Assembly: GCF_019175385.1 (NCBI RefSeq)
Contig: NC_083348.1
Coordinates: forward strand, 44,600,950-44,664,949
Length of the DNA stretch: 64,000 nt
Reading direction: 5' to 3'
Origin: Lycium barbarum
Lineage: Eukaryota > Streptophyta > Magnoliopsida > Solanales > Solanaceae
Both the position numbers and the translations under genes were made by a program. Below the pieces are notes generated by a model, which saw nothing but the letters and a program-made list of their open reading frames with translations, did not search any database and had not been told where the DNA came from. Numbering within the stretch: the stretch's first letter is position 1; each line of letters opens with the position of its first letter. Positions 33,035 to 45,515 of the stretch are shown here, piece by piece.

Positions 33035-35960
33035 TGTTATGTCCCGTGTTTTCGCATATTTGGAAATCGAGAAAAATGAATAAGACTTGTGTGTTATAAG
33101 GAAATATTTTGATTCTAGATAATATGACTATGTTGGTTGCGAAATTATTGGTGTAAATACATTGGGGAAGGCCGAGGGTAAATTTGGAATTTCGGAAATT
33201 AGTTTCGGGAATTACAAAACGGGATTATAATGAATTGGGCCAAGGAAAATTGAACAAAAATTTAGGCCCAAAGAGGTGGGGTGGCCGGCCACTAGGCTTG
33301 GTCCAAGCCCACTTTTAAAAGTCATGTGTTATGCACATGACCTTTATGTGGATATATATCAATGAATTCATTTGGAATTATCAAGAAAAAAAATCATAAC
33401 TCAACTTTGAGCTCAAAAGCTCACTCGGCCGAACCTCACTTTGCCAACCAAAAACAAAATTCTCCAAGCCTTGATTTTGATCCAAAAGTTTTGTTCTTTC
33501 CATAATTGTAGAGTACTCAAGACGCTCTTCAACGGGGTACAATTAGTTTGGTGAAAGGAGCACGTTCGCGGCAAGTCAGAAATTCAAGAAAAGGTAAGAA
33601 TTTTGCTATTTTAATGTTATGGAATTGGTATGAATGTGTTAAGGATTGAGAATAGACGAGAATTCCGTAGTATTGATGTGTGAATAAAACCGTGGGTGTG
33701 TGTATATATGTTGTTGTGGCCGTGACTTATATGGTTTGGAAAGGAAGGCGAATCGAATTCTATTTAGTTCGTTAGTTGCGTCGTTGTGACCTTTATAACG
33801 TAAATGAATGTTTAACGAATTGAGTTGGTGTTGAAAATGATTGCGGATTATTATGGGAAAGTATATAATTTCGGTATATTTGTGTATATCGTTGTATAAT
33901 TATGATATTAAGGCTTTTAATGTGATTTATGGTTGTTGTTAATGAATTTGGAATGAAACAATGCGAGTTAGTACGTTCGTCGTAAGTGTTGATGTTTTGG
34001 ATGAAATATGGAAAGTAAGGAACTTCTTGAAATTATGTATAGTGTGTGGAATATAATTGGGATGTGTTTGAATGACCTTGAATGGGTGAATGAATACAAT
34101 AAGGTGAACATTAGTTTGGTATTGTGAAGTTTGAATGAAAGTTGTCAACTTATATAGTAAGGAAGAATATTGAAGTTAAAGTGCTTTAGTTGTGGTTTGT
34201 GTTGTTTGTGATGTTTGGGTTGTTGTTGATGTATTTTGAGCCGAGCTAAGTCTCGGGGGTGTTAGATATATAGGGGAAATGCTGTCGAAATTTCGGTAGG
34301 CAAAAAATGAAGTTAATGGGATTTTTAAGCTTAAGAATCTCTAATAGGTAACTTTGACCATTTGCAGATTCTGGACGAATCGGGATTTGAGTTTGGGGTG
34401 AGCATAAGACGTTTATAAGGTATGTAAAGCTTCCCACTTCTTCTTTTGGCATGTCTTAGTATGTTAGGTTGATATCGGAACCCCGGGAGCATTTCCGCTC
34501 CTCAAAATCCGATCTATAGAATGGCTACTATTCATTCAATTCAATTGAAGCCTAATGTTCCTATTTTGGCTAGAAAGCAATCAAACGTCCGAAACTTATG
34601 AAAATGCAATCGGATTGCTTTGAAATCTTTATGTATGATCCTATAGACCCGAAATGCTCATAAATTATGTTTGCCACCTCGACTTGACCCGAGGTGGGCC
34701 CGCTAACCCCGAGATGTCTTATTTGTCCTACTAGGCTCTTTTTTTTTTTTGATAAGCTTCGATAAAGAATCTTCGAATTTGGAATTTATCTTTTATGAAA
34801 TAATGTTTTGAACACCATGAGATACTAAGTTATGTTTTGAGCCATATGTACCACTTTGGAAATATTTTGTGAAATAGACTTTCGTACTAATTAATTATTT
34901 GACTATTTTGGTTAATGAATTGACTTATGAAGTAATCAAGTTTTGAAAGGCTATTTTGATATACAAATTGCATTGTTTGCTCACGACTCCGCTCGTGCCT
35001 TATTATGACTTCGTTCACCGGTTCCCGGGCCGGTTATGATTCGTGCGCTCTATGATGATTCGGCCGTATGTTGTGTTACGGTTCCCCGAGGCCTCGCCAT
35101 AGGGCCGGGTTCCGTTTGGAGTTATGCTGTGATATGGCTGTGATGTGATACACTCATATGTGTGTGTTCGGGGATGTACGGAGATTTGAACCTTCTGGTG
35201 TTATGCTGTGTGTGGCACCAGCGTCGGAGTGGTGACCACGTTCCTGAGCTTTGCATGATTTTGTTTGCATTATGTATATATGATTTTGATAAACATTTTG
35301 ATATACTGTTCGGCATTTCTCTCTTTGGTATTCTGTTCGCTTTCAGTTGCGGCCTATATTTTTGTACTCCATGCTTTACCTGCTCAGTACATCTTTCGTA
35401 CTGACCCCCTTCCTTCGGGGGGGGGGGGGGGGGCTGCGTTTCATGCCCGCAGGTGCAGACGCCGGTGATCCACCACTGTAGGCTTCACTTCTGCTATTTC
35501 AGAGTACTCCCTTGATTCGGAGTCCACTTTTGGTATATATATCTTTCGCCATGTATATATTTTTGCATATCTGACTATTTGGGTACGGCGGGGCCCTGTC
35601 CCGTCATATGATTCTGTCGGTTAGTTTAGAGGTTTGTGGACATGTTTGTGGGTTATGGTCTGTCTGTATGCTTATGTGTATATGCTGTTTGGGCGATTCC
35701 ATACGCCGAGGCGGCCGGTCCGCATATGTTTGTGCATTGCTTTGATTAGCCCTGTGTGGCCTCTGTTGGTGTTTGCTGTGTACAGGGTTATTCTGGTTAG
35801 TCCGAAAAACAAAGGAAACTCTGCCGAAATTTTTCTGGAAATTATCTGTATTTGGAATATAGCCTTGTCGGCTTCCGCTATATATTTGAATACGTTTGAT
35901 AGATGGGTTTGGGTGCCCAGATCGGGCACTAGTCACGGCCTACGGGGTTGGGTCGTGACA
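33035..35960 (+). mobile_element. Solo LTR H inserted in F, TSD AATGT
   Basis: A 2926-bp LTR, TGTTATGTCCCG to GGGTCGTGACA, flanked by AATGT at 33030-33034 and 35961-35965. No primer-binding site follows. It belongs to the same subfamily as LTR D at 63201. Its own hairpin block (about 35384-35453) contains a run of 17 G. The insertion point lies inside the first hairpin of F's hairpin block. Confidence 0.93.
35417..35433 (+). repeat. G17 homopolymer in LTR H
   Basis: Seventeen consecutive G where sister LTRs have five or six. It expands the right arm of the middle hairpin and could form a G-quadruplex, or be a sequencing/assembly length error. Confidence 0.9.
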
Positions 35961-36304
35961 AATGTACTGAGTATGTAAGGCATGAATAGTAACATAGTAA
36001 GGAATATAAATGTGAACAGTAACATAATGGAAATGTAGAGCATATCATGAAGTAAAAGAATGGAAATGTAGAGCATATCATGGAAATGTAGAACATATCA
36101 TATTGCCGAGGCGTCGGCAGCCGATCCATTTAACCACATATCCCGCGTCCGGGCATCCCGCGTCCGGGACGATATCATATTATACCAACTGATCAGGTGG
36201 CTACGCGTATATAACGCTCTGACCTTTCTCCTTACCCCATATGCATATACATGTACATATATCCGCGTCTATAGCGCTCTGGCCCTTTTTCCCATCTTCC
36301 CCAT

Positions 36305-36312
<8 letters not shown>

Positions 36313-36392
<80 letters not shown>
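36313..36392. repeat. (AT)40 microsatellite in F 5' LTR
   Basis: 80 bp of AT repeats. The same site in the partner LTR (8637-8650) has only 14 bp. Confidence 0.95.
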
Positions 36393-36394
<2 letters not shown>

Positions 36395-38020
36395 TATAGC
36401 AGCATGCAGGAGAGCCCAAAGAAAGTCATGTATCCATCGGAGTGACGTAAGGTCAGTAACCTCCGATTACATTACGGAATAACCATGGTCGTTTTGTCTC
36501 ACCTTGAAGGAACAATTTTTATAAGTTGAGACGAGCAATGAATAACATCATACGTAAACCGACTCTGAAGACTCAAAAACAAGTTTCGGGTCAATCCGAT
36601 TTAGTATAAGAAAGTTATGAGCGTTTAAAGTATAGAACTTTCTACGATCATTTCAGAAGCCATTTTTGGAAAATCATTCTTGTCATGGTCTTCTTAAAAA
36701 TATTCTCATCCTTAATATCATCAATATCGTCGTAAAACATATCCGTTGTTTTTGTCATAAAAGCTTACAATACCACAAACCTTTGTTTTGGAGAAATTCG
36801 AACATTTTTAGAAAACATTGACGGGTTATCGGAAAAGAGAATTATGCCTTGGAACCATAAACATCTAACTTTTGAAAAACAAGTAAGATATGGAAACAAT
36901 TAGGTACTCATAACATCGGGATCATGCCTTGAAACAAAGGGACGAGCCTTAACATACCTGTGCCGCGCCTTACTAGCTATGCTTATTCGTCCAACTTGTT
37001 AGTCTACATTCAAGAAGATCGACGCAATCATTAGAATCATTACCACACACACCTTTCTTAGTATCTCAATTAAATTCACTTATGACCTGCCGAAATTTTG
37101 GCAGCATCTCCCCTGTAAATACACCATCCCCGAGAATCTAACTCGGCCCAAATCGTCAACCAACAATCCGAGAATTTAACTCGGCCAAACTATCAACAAC
37201 AATGCCATAAATCATACCAACGATATTAACAATCAATTCAAGACGCATTCTAATATTAACAACCTTTATCATACAATTCAACGACATACATTTATATTCA
37301 ATTCAATTCATATAACACTCAAAGCACCCCATCAATGTACTACTTCATCCGGCACCTTCCAAATTTAACAATAACAACTTAATTCCTTCTTTCAAATTTA
37401 ATCACCACAACCCAACTACAACCTTCCAAACAAATGTCTCACTTCCAAGTTCATGCATTATATTTATAACCTACACATTATCAATATCATTCTTACAAAT
37501 ATAAGAAGCCACCCCAAAGTCACACTAACTCCTTCCATAATCCACAAACAAGCACAACTTCATTTATAACCCATTAAATTCTCATTTTACATCATGGAAT
37601 CCACAACACAACAATTAAATTACTAAATAAAAATTAACTCATCATCTCTACACAACACTATGCCATTCGGCCACCACCCATACACTTACATATTTCATGA
37701 ATTTCATTCATTTCCACATGCTACAACATACATAAATCATCTATATACATGTGAAAGAAGATTGAACCTTACCTTTCTCCACTTATCTTTTTACTTAGCT
37801 AGGGTTTGTAAATCATCCAAATAAATGCTTGGCTTGCTCCAACAACCACTTCATGTTGATGAGGACCTTCCAATTGGTTGAAATACTAGAAGAAACTAAT
37901 TTTCCTTGATCAATTTCCATGGACACATTTTGTCCACTTTGGCCGAACCCCTTTCTCCATTTTTTTTTTTTTTGTTCTTTCTTTCTCTCCAAATGTCTTG
38001 AATTAAAAAGATGACTTCTC

Positions 38021-38071
<51 letters not shown>
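38021..38071. repeat. AT-rich microsatellite in F 5' LTR
   Basis: About 51 bp of mostly AT/TA dinucleotides matching 10269-10307 in the partner LTR. Confidence 0.93.
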
Positions 38072-38073
<2 letters not shown>

Positions 38074-38549
38074 CTACAAGCATGTGAGGGGCACATGCCC
38101 TTCTCTCCATTTTTCTAGAATGTTTCCCCTTTTTCTTGAAATTTTCTTAAAATAAAATATGACTTAATATCTTACCATGTACACTTTGGTCCATATATAT
38201 TCATCACATGGCCATAAAAGAGTGGGGCCCACATAGCCACACACACACATACTTGCACGGCCAACTTGGCCCTTTCAAGAATTTTCTTGAACACTTTGGT
38301 CCCTCAAGAACTTTCTTGAACACCTTGTGAAATTCCTATTTTGTCCAGCCTTTCTACAATATTACCATGAACCATTTTGCGAATTTCCCTCTTTACCCTT
38401 AACCTTTCTCAATATTTCCATACAATAATATTCATAAATAATATTCATAACGAATTTGTACGTTAAAATAATTTTGGAAGATGGTCATTCCCTTAACTTT
38501 TCCACGACTACCTTGAAATCTCCGAACGTATAAAATACGGGATATAACA

Positions 38550-39088
38550 TTATGTACCAACGATAAAGTTGTAAGTAATGATATTGCGATTTATAAGAGA
38601 CAATTGAGAAGGGACTTAAGGTTTTCTACAGTAGGATGTAAGATATGATAATCAAGGGAAAAATAATGGAAGGAAGAGAGCATGACGAGATAAGTTACTA
38701 CAGATAGACAAAAGAGTTTTAGTATATGTAATCACCGAGCCTAGCCATGGTCGGGCAAGCGAAACACCTTCGTGGTCGGGCATGCTATGTGAGTGATATG
38801 CATAAAAATATGACTATGGATACGATAAGTAAATGAGTATGATTATGAATACGGATACGGATGTGGATACTTGTATATGTATAGCAATGTACGTACACGA
38901 ATCACGCAAGAACGATTATGTAACTTGCAAGTATTTATGCATCGCCGATGAAACCAAGGGGGTACTCAAAAAGATGAGTAAGAGGTAAGCAAGAATAGTG
39001 TGGCCATGATATTTTGGTTCAGTTAAAGGAAAATATATGGCGAAATTTTTGTAGAATCCCGGATAGCTTAACATTCGAGGACGAATGT
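38550..39088 (+). mobile_element. Element B internal region, right part
   Basis: The end of B's interior after the F insertion, with no supported coding region. It closes with the hairpin ACATTCG AGGA CGAATGT at 39071-39088, identical to that of G, immediately before the polypurine tract. Confidence 0.72.
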
Positions 39089-39089
39089 T

Positions 39090-39105
39090 CCCAAGGGGGG
39101 AAGAA
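39090..39105 (+). other. Polypurine tract of B
   Basis: CCCAAGGGGGGAAGAA next to the 3' LTR start at 39106. Confidence 0.85.
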
Positions 39106-39450
39106 TGTTAAACCTCAAAAAAAATTTCGTTCATGCACAGTGAATAGACTGACGAAGGGCGCGACATATACAATATTTTGATAAGTAAGAAATAACATTT
39201 GATGGTTCTAAATGAGATTTCAAAGACATTCGAAGTAAGAGAAGAAAGTTTGCCAAGAAGAGGCAAGACATACGAGATGTATCGGAAAAGAATTTATGAG
39301 TAACGAGTTAATGACGATTCAATGAGGCTCGGGAAAAGAGTTATAACATCCCCTAAATAGTTAATGAAGTGATAAACAAGTGTCAAGAAGGTTCCATAAG
39401 GATTGGAGATCAAACGAGTCGACAAAAATGATTTTCAGAAAACTGTGGAT

Positions 39451-39600
39451 TGCACGGTCCATTATACGGACCGTACAAAAGATACGGACCGTAGATCTGG
39501 ACGTATAACCTGTCCAGAGAAGAGACTCCACTGGAACCATTATACGGTCACACATACGGACAGTATAAATTGTACGGACCGTATGTGTGTCCGTATAAAT
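39451..39600 (+). promoter_or_regulatory. Cluster of TACGGACCGTA palindromes upstream of a TATA-like box in B LTR
   Basis: Three perfect copies of TACGGACCGTA lie at 39465-39475, 39483-39493 and 39573-39583, with variant half-sites between them (ACGGTCC, TACGGTCA, TACGGACAGTATA, GTCCGTATA). The cluster ends about 20 bp before TATTAAAAAG (39621-39630). The arrangement suggests U3 binding sites for a transcription factor; the factor is unknown. Confidence 0.6.
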
Positions 39601-41384
39601 GGGTCGGGACTGATTTTGTGTATTAAAAAGGGGATCCAAGTTCATTTCATTTCATTTTCCCTTCACACCCCTTCTCTCTAAAACATCTTTCTATACTTAT
39701 CCAACAAGAATTCAAGGGGTATTTGTGATCAATTACATCAAACAAAGTTAATCAAACGTAAGAAACTCATTAAAGTTCATCCAAGATAAGGAATCCAAGT
39801 GGAGGTGAAACTAGGGTTTTGCTCAAGTGAAGTGTTTGAAATCAAGGTTCATTCCTACACCATCTAAGGTAAGTTTTATGGTATTTACATGATGTTTAAG
39901 GTATTTGAAAGTTGAAACACTTGGATTGTAAAACGATATAGGAAATGGGTCATAAACATGAGAATAATGAGATTTTGAGTAGTAGTTGGGAATGAGTTAT
40001 GAATTTTGATATGTTGTGATTATAAGTATGTTATAAATGTTATGAGAACACAGGATAGGTATTATATGCAAGAAAACGCACTAGTATACTATGACCATGA
40101 TTATGGATAAATTGAAGTGGAATTGTGAAACGAGGGTAATGTAGATGAATGAAGATTGTTGGTTATGATATTGTGAACGTTATTATGAATGTTTGGGAGT
40201 TGATATACAATGTGGGAAAGGTTGTATAAACAAAGAAAATGCTGCCCAATTTCCTCTAGCTTTAGTAAGCACGTTCATATAATTGATTGGCTAATGTGAA
40301 TGCGAATTCTCTTGAAGGTAGAAATGTGAGCATTAAAGGAGAACAACCAAGTGATGGAAATTGTTAAACGAAAGAGGTATGTAAGGATAGCCCTTTCTTT
40401 CTAAGGCATAAATCATATGGTATGAATCCTCCTATCTCTCTATGATTTTCCTACATATTGGGAACTATGAATCTACGAGTATAAAGAACTACATATGAGA
40501 TACAGAAAAGAGACGTCACGAACATGACGATACCGATGATGAATCTAGGTCTAGAAGTCATAAAGCTCATGATATGATATTCCTAAGAAGCTGATGATCC
40601 TTATATGATTCCTATGATAGTATTTTCCTTACCTCTTCATGACTTCCCTACCTTCCGGAAAACTAAGTGCCTATGTTTATGAATAGCCATATGGAATAAG
40701 ATAAGAGGTATGTTACGAATGCGGTAATGATGATGATGAGTCTAGGGATAAGGATTCTAAGGCCTATAATATTATCGTTCTACAAGGCTAATGATCTATA
40801 TTATGATCCATTGATGTTGTTCATTGACTGCACTCACCTTATATGCTAATTCCTTCAAGGTGAGGCATAATGCTTATGAATGCTCCATAATGGAATCGTG
40901 GGCTCTCGACCTTATGTCACCCCGATATTGTTATAGATTGTCTATAAGCTCTAATACATGTTCTATGAACAATGTTCCAAAAAGTTACGAGCCTACGTTC
41001 ATAAGGAGTTCCATATGAGATTAATGTAGGAGATTTGCCATAGATACGATGATGGTAATGATGAGCCTTAGTTAGAGATTATAAAGTTCATGCTACGAAT
41101 ATGATACGACTATCATAGATTGTCTTTAAATCCAAATGTATGCTCTATGAAAGACTATGATAAGTTATGAGATATATGTGATGATATTGATGATGATGTT
41201 GATAGCGATGATGATAATGATGACGATGATAATAGTGATGACGCTAAAGATATTTATGGGCTTCTATGTATATATCTATGTGCCTATGTATGACTATTAT
41301 GAAACCTCGAGCTTAAATGGCCGGGTAGAATGTATATGAATATGTATATACTTATGTAATGCGCGCGCACCTCTGCAGTTGGGT

Positions 41385-41520
41385 ACGGATAACCCTGAAG
41401 CCTTAGTAGGGCCAGGTAGAGATAACCCTGAAGCCTTGGTAGGGCCAGGCAGAGATAACCCTGAAGCCTTGGTAGGGCCAGAGGTATGTATAACTCTGAA
41501 GCCTTGGATGGCCAGGTATG
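41385..41520. repeat. Tandem repeat, ~33-bp unit x 4, in B 3' LTR
   Basis: Four units with AACCCTGAAGCCTT (the last reads AACTCTGAAGCC); counterpart of 1077-1215. Confidence 0.9.
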
Positions 41521-42316
41521 TATAAGATATAAATATGTATATGATATATGAATATGTATACGATATGGATATGTACATGATTTATATATAGGTATATGAT
41601 ATATGTAGGAAAAGCCCGGAAAATATGTATGTGATATTGTCGAGCCATTATGTGGCCGAATGCGGATGACGTTAATGTGTATGAGCAGATACGATATTAT
41701 ATTACATGTATGATACGATGATGTATGCGCTATTATGATACATGTACCGTGATAATAGAGGATATAGGCATGAAAGGTATCCTCCTTTAAAAGTTATGCA
41801 CGTTATGTTTTCATCTTATGTCCTATGATTTCTCTAATATGTTCATTTCATTCATGCCTTACATACTCAGTACAATATTCGTACTGACGTCCGTTTTCTT
41901 TGGACGCTGTGTTCATGCCCATAGGTAGACAGGGAGGCGACCTAGATTTATAGAAGCCGATAAGCAAAGTTTTGAAAACACTCCATTATTCCGGAGGTGC
42001 CATTGATTTTCCATTTTATGTACATGTATGTTTCGGGCACGACGGGGTCCTGTCTCGTCCATATATCTAGTATTCTAGTAGAGGCTCGTAGATACGTATG
42101 TGTGGGTAGTCTGGTCTCACGATTTTGATAAGTGTATATATGCATATAGGCATGTGTGTATTATTTTGATAGCCGAAAGGCTTATGTATATAAAAGTGAT
42201 TATGTTTTCAATTGAGAAATGATTTTCTTATGATATGAGTATGATAAGTAAGGGAAAGAGCAGTGCTCGGTGGATAGCCTCGGGTACCTGTCATGGCACC
42301 TAGTCGGGTCGTGACA

Positions 42317-44349
42317 GTACTGGTCCTAATAAAATCCCTCAACTGCTCATTCAATTCTTTCAACTCTGCAGGTGCCATTCTATAAGGTGGAATAGATATT
42401 GGCCGAGTATTTGCCAATAAATCGATAGTGAAATCAATCTCTCGCTCTGACGGAATGCCTGGAAGCTCATATGGAAATACCTCTGGGAACTCATTAACTA
42501 CAGGGACAGACTGAAGGGTCGGTGACTTTGCTTGTAAGTCCTGAACCCGAACCAAGTGATAAATGTACCCCTTTTTAATCATCTTCCTTGTCTTAAGGTA
42601 GGAAATAAACCTACCCTTCGGCAAAGCAGCCTTGCCCTTCCACTCAAAGACTAGCTCGCTCGGAAAGTGGAATCATAGTATCTTCATTTTGCAATCAATA
42701 TTAGCGTAACAGGAAGCCAACCAATCCATACCCATGATCACATCGAAATCAATCATGTCAAACTCAATCAAATCTAGTAAGGTACGGTGATTACAAACTA
42801 TCACTACACAACCTCGATATATCCGCCTAGCTATGACTTGATCACCAACTGGTGTCGACACCTCAAACGGTTTAATCGATTCAGGTTCTATCCTAAACTT
42901 GTTGGCGACAAATGGAGTAACATATGATAAAGTGGAACCTAGGTCAATCAGTGCATACACATCATAGGAGGAGACTGATACTATACATGTGATGACATCA
43001 AGAGATGACTCACGATCCTGTCTAACGGCTAGTGCATATACGCGGTGCTGAGGACCGCTCAAGCTGGAGGCTCCACTCCTCCCTCTACCTCATCCTGCTG
43101 GTGTCTGGAAAACCTACCCTGAAGGGCGTACCGCAGAAGAAGAACTAGCCATAAACCCTATAGGCTGAACCATACCTCCACTATCTCTCATCGGACACTA
43201 CCGCATCCTATGACCTGGCTGGCCATAAGCATAACAAATATCTGATCCCAGCTGACACTGACCTGCGTGTAACTTGCCACACTAGGCACAACGTGGCAAA
43301 GGGGCTCTCATCTGGCCTAACTCCGGTCTATGCTGAGAACCCGAAGCTCTAGAACTCTTACTCGCTCCGGAATAAAAATACCGATCAAATCTCGGACTTG
43401 AAAACCACGGAGGTGCACTCCCAACCGAATGGAATGGATATCGGGGATACTGCTGTCTCTGTCCTTCCCTGGACTCACCCCTGATATCCAAAGATCTGGC
43501 CCTCTTTCCATAGCCCCGGTCATGGTCACGCTCTGTCCTCCGCTGACGCTTGCGGTCCTCCAAATTCTGTGCATATGACTGTTTATGGGAGATATCCATG
43601 CCCGGCTGTAATGTGGCTGTCATATAAGCATCTATCAAATGCGGCCCTAAATCCACCACAAAAGGATGAACTCTGTTCTCCATCCCAGCCACCATGTCTG
43701 GGGCATATCTAGCCATAGAATCAAAGTACACACAAAACTCCTGGATACTCATACTGCCCTGCTCGATACGCAGAAACATTTTTTCTCGGGCTCGTCTGAC
43801 TTTTGGAGGTAAGTAATTGCGAATAAAAGCATCTAAAAACTCTCGCCAAACAGCTGGAGAGGCATTCTCTCCCCTAGATAGCTCCTAAGTTTGATACCAC
43901 TGTACTGCAATATCCCGAAGCCTATACGAAGACAACTCCACTGACTCGACCTCATCCGCGTGGATAAACCTCAGGGTACTCTGCATACCATCAAAGAAGT
44001 CTTGGGGGTCCGCATTTTGCTTTATCACCGAAAACTCTGGAGGGTCTAATCCGAGGAAAGTCTTAACCCTTGAACTACCAGCCCTGTATGCCTGATCAAC
44101 ACCAACCCCCTGCCATTGAGCCTAGGTGGCTACCAATCTAGTCAATAACTGTACAGCATCCCGCACATCCTGGCCCGGTGTATCTGGCTGAGGAACTGGG
44201 GCAGGTACTGGAGGCGGGGTATGTGAAGTCTGAGATGGTCTCTCACTCTAAACCTCATCCTGAGTCCTAGTAGCCCGCTGGATATGGCTAGTGGCCTCAT
44301 CGGAAACTCCCTTGCCCTTCTGGGCAGCTGTAGCTTTCTTGCGAGGCAT
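42317..44349 (-). pseudogene. gag-protease-RT pseudogene of element A
   Basis: A Ty3/Gypsy polyprotein on the minus strand that stays in one frame for about 2 kb. It starts at ATG 44349 (MPRKKATAAQKGKG) and runs through the gag domain (to about 43620), a basic S/R-rich linker, zinc knuckle(s) near 43290-43200, an aspartic protease (ALIDLGSTLSYV at about 42950, where DLG replaces the usual DSG, and IMGMDWLASCYA) and the start of reverse transcriptase ([34 protein letters not shown]). Seven in-frame stops interrupt it (about 44248, 44131, 43888, 43284, 43200, 43090, 42672). Each looks like a single C-to-T type change. The RT is cut at 42317 by insertion of element B. Not functional. Confidence 0.9.
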
Positions 44350-44551
44350 CGTTGAAATCAGAACAAATCATTAGACGACGAACTTTTGACACATGGCTCT
44401 ATCGCACGATCTAAGAGAGAAGGAATGACAATGTCCTAAATGTCCTACAGCCTCTTGTTTATAAGTGTGGTGCACAACACACCCATAAACAAGACTCTAC
44501 TAGACACGGTCTGTAGACAACCTTAGGATGGAACTTCCCTGATACCATTTC
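44350..44551 (-). mobile_element. Element A leader with stem-loop and decayed primer-binding site
   Basis: Untranslated leader between LTR and gag. It includes the ATCGCACGAT motif (44401-44410, minus-strand ATCGTGCGAT), the leader stem-loop (44456-44491) and TGATACCA at 44540-44547, a partly mutated initiator-Met primer site (TGGTATCAGGGA instead of TGGTATCAGAGC). Confidence 0.82.
44456..44491 (-). other. Leader stem-loop of A with GTGCAC loop
   Basis: On the minus strand TGTTTATGGGTGTG pairs with CACACTTATAAACA (all 14 positions, two G.U) around the loop TTGTGCAC; palindrome at 44470-44475. Confidence 0.74.
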
Positions 44552-44983
44552 TGTCACGACCCAAACCAATGGGTCGTGATGAGTGTCTGACCTCTATTGA
44601 TCAAACGCCCCTGTACTCATGTCAGAACCACACTAAACATCAAGGGCCCATAAGTAACTTAAACTGATCTCATACTTCCTCATGAAGGCATGACATCATC
44701 AACTCTGTACATTTACATAAATACAAGCTGAAAGAACAGTGCAAGCCAACTAGGCCGCTACATATACTGTACAAAAAAGAAGATGAGCCGACAAGGCCAC
44801 ATCATCTAACATATACATACACCTGTCTACAGACCTCTAGTGGAATAGAAAACTGTAGAAAAGACGGGACAGGGCCCCATCATACCCATATGCATATACA
44901 TCACAAAAAGAATGACATACCAAAATAGACTGCAGCTCTGGATCAAATAGAGCGCACCAACTACTGATGAATAAAGGTCCTAC
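44552..44983 (-). mobile_element. Element A, 5' LTR, first part (minus strand)
   Basis: Begins TGTCACGACCC, the 3' end of a minus-oriented LTR. It is interrupted by the CACTA element after TAC (44981-44983) and resumes at 62428. Confidence 0.88.
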
Positions 44984-45180
44984 CACTACAAGAAAATAGA
45001 CTTTTAACGACCAAGTCTTAACGAAGGGATATGAATCCGGTCATTAAAAGTGCATTTATAGCGACACAATTTTTTTCCAGACGTTAAAAGACTACTTTCA
45101 ATTTAATATTCACGACAGAATAATATTTAGACATTAAAAACATTAATATCCGGTCGTCAAAAATTAAAAAAAGGGCGCTA
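44984..45180 (+). repeat. CACTA left terminal inverted repeat and subterminal repeats
   Basis: The TIR is followed by TTTTAACGACC (about 45001), inverted copies such as ATCCGGTCATTAAAAG (about 45034) and ATCCGGTCGTCAAAA (about 45150). In En/Spm such subterminal motifs bind the TnpA protein; that role here is by analogy. Confidence 0.8.
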
Positions 45181-45515
45181 AATTTTCCCTCTTTATTTTC
45201 ACACCCACGTCTCTCCCACCACCCCCTTACCCCACCCCTCCTCAAACAGAGATAAACTCAAGCAACGTCTTTCGGTTCTGGTTAGAGAAAAATCAGCGAG
45301 CAGAGATACACTAAGCGTGCATCTCTCCCAATTTGTTCACGAAAAATCAGCCGTACGTCTCTATTCCAGCTTTTTATAAGGAAATCAGCCTCCCTATGTC
45401 TCAAAACACATTCCAATTTTTCTTTCAAAAGAAAATCAATCTTTTCTTCTTATTACTCTCTTATTGCTGTGTCTATAGTATCCGGACAGATTCTTGGAGT
45501 TTCCATCTCATCAAG
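45181..45515 (+). other. Probable 5' exon of CACTA transcripts
   Basis: A pyrimidine-rich stretch follows the subterminal repeats and ends at CAAG|GTAAGT (donor at about 45515), a strong plant 5' splice site. A similar CTCATCAAG|GTTAGTTTCT occurs at about 49235. An ORF of 81 codons (45333-45578) reads through the donor and is not convincing as protein. It may be the untranslated first exon feeding the transposase genes downstream. Confidence 0.45.

Larger units (their letters stand above)
32591..38549 (-). mobile_element. Element F, 5' LTR (minus strand), split by solo LTR H
   Basis: The LTR occupies 32591-33034 and 35966-38549, about 3028 bp without the insertion. It matches the 3' LTR (7701-10531 and 30214-30457). 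Relative to that copy it has a rearranged stretch near 36040-36100, a tandem duplication of a CCCGCGTCCGGG motif (about 36139-36165) and a strongly expanded AT tract (36313-36392). It ends CGGGATATAACA. The outer flanks of F (AACTG at 7696-7700, TTATG at 38550-38554) do not match, so no TSD is visible for F as a whole. Confidence 0.88.
39106..42316 (+). mobile_element. Element B, 3' LTR (complete)
   Basis: A 3211-bp LTR from TGTTAAACCTC to GGGTCGTGACA, preceded by the polypurine tract. Its right flank GTACT (42317-42321) should be the TSD; the partner flank is outside the window. Features within it are the palindrome cluster (39451-39600), a TATA-like TATTAAAAAG (39621-39630), GATGAT repeats (about 41180-41245), a 4-unit tandem repeat (about 41385-41520) and the hairpin block (about 41869-41926). 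No gene is supported. Confidence 0.92.
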
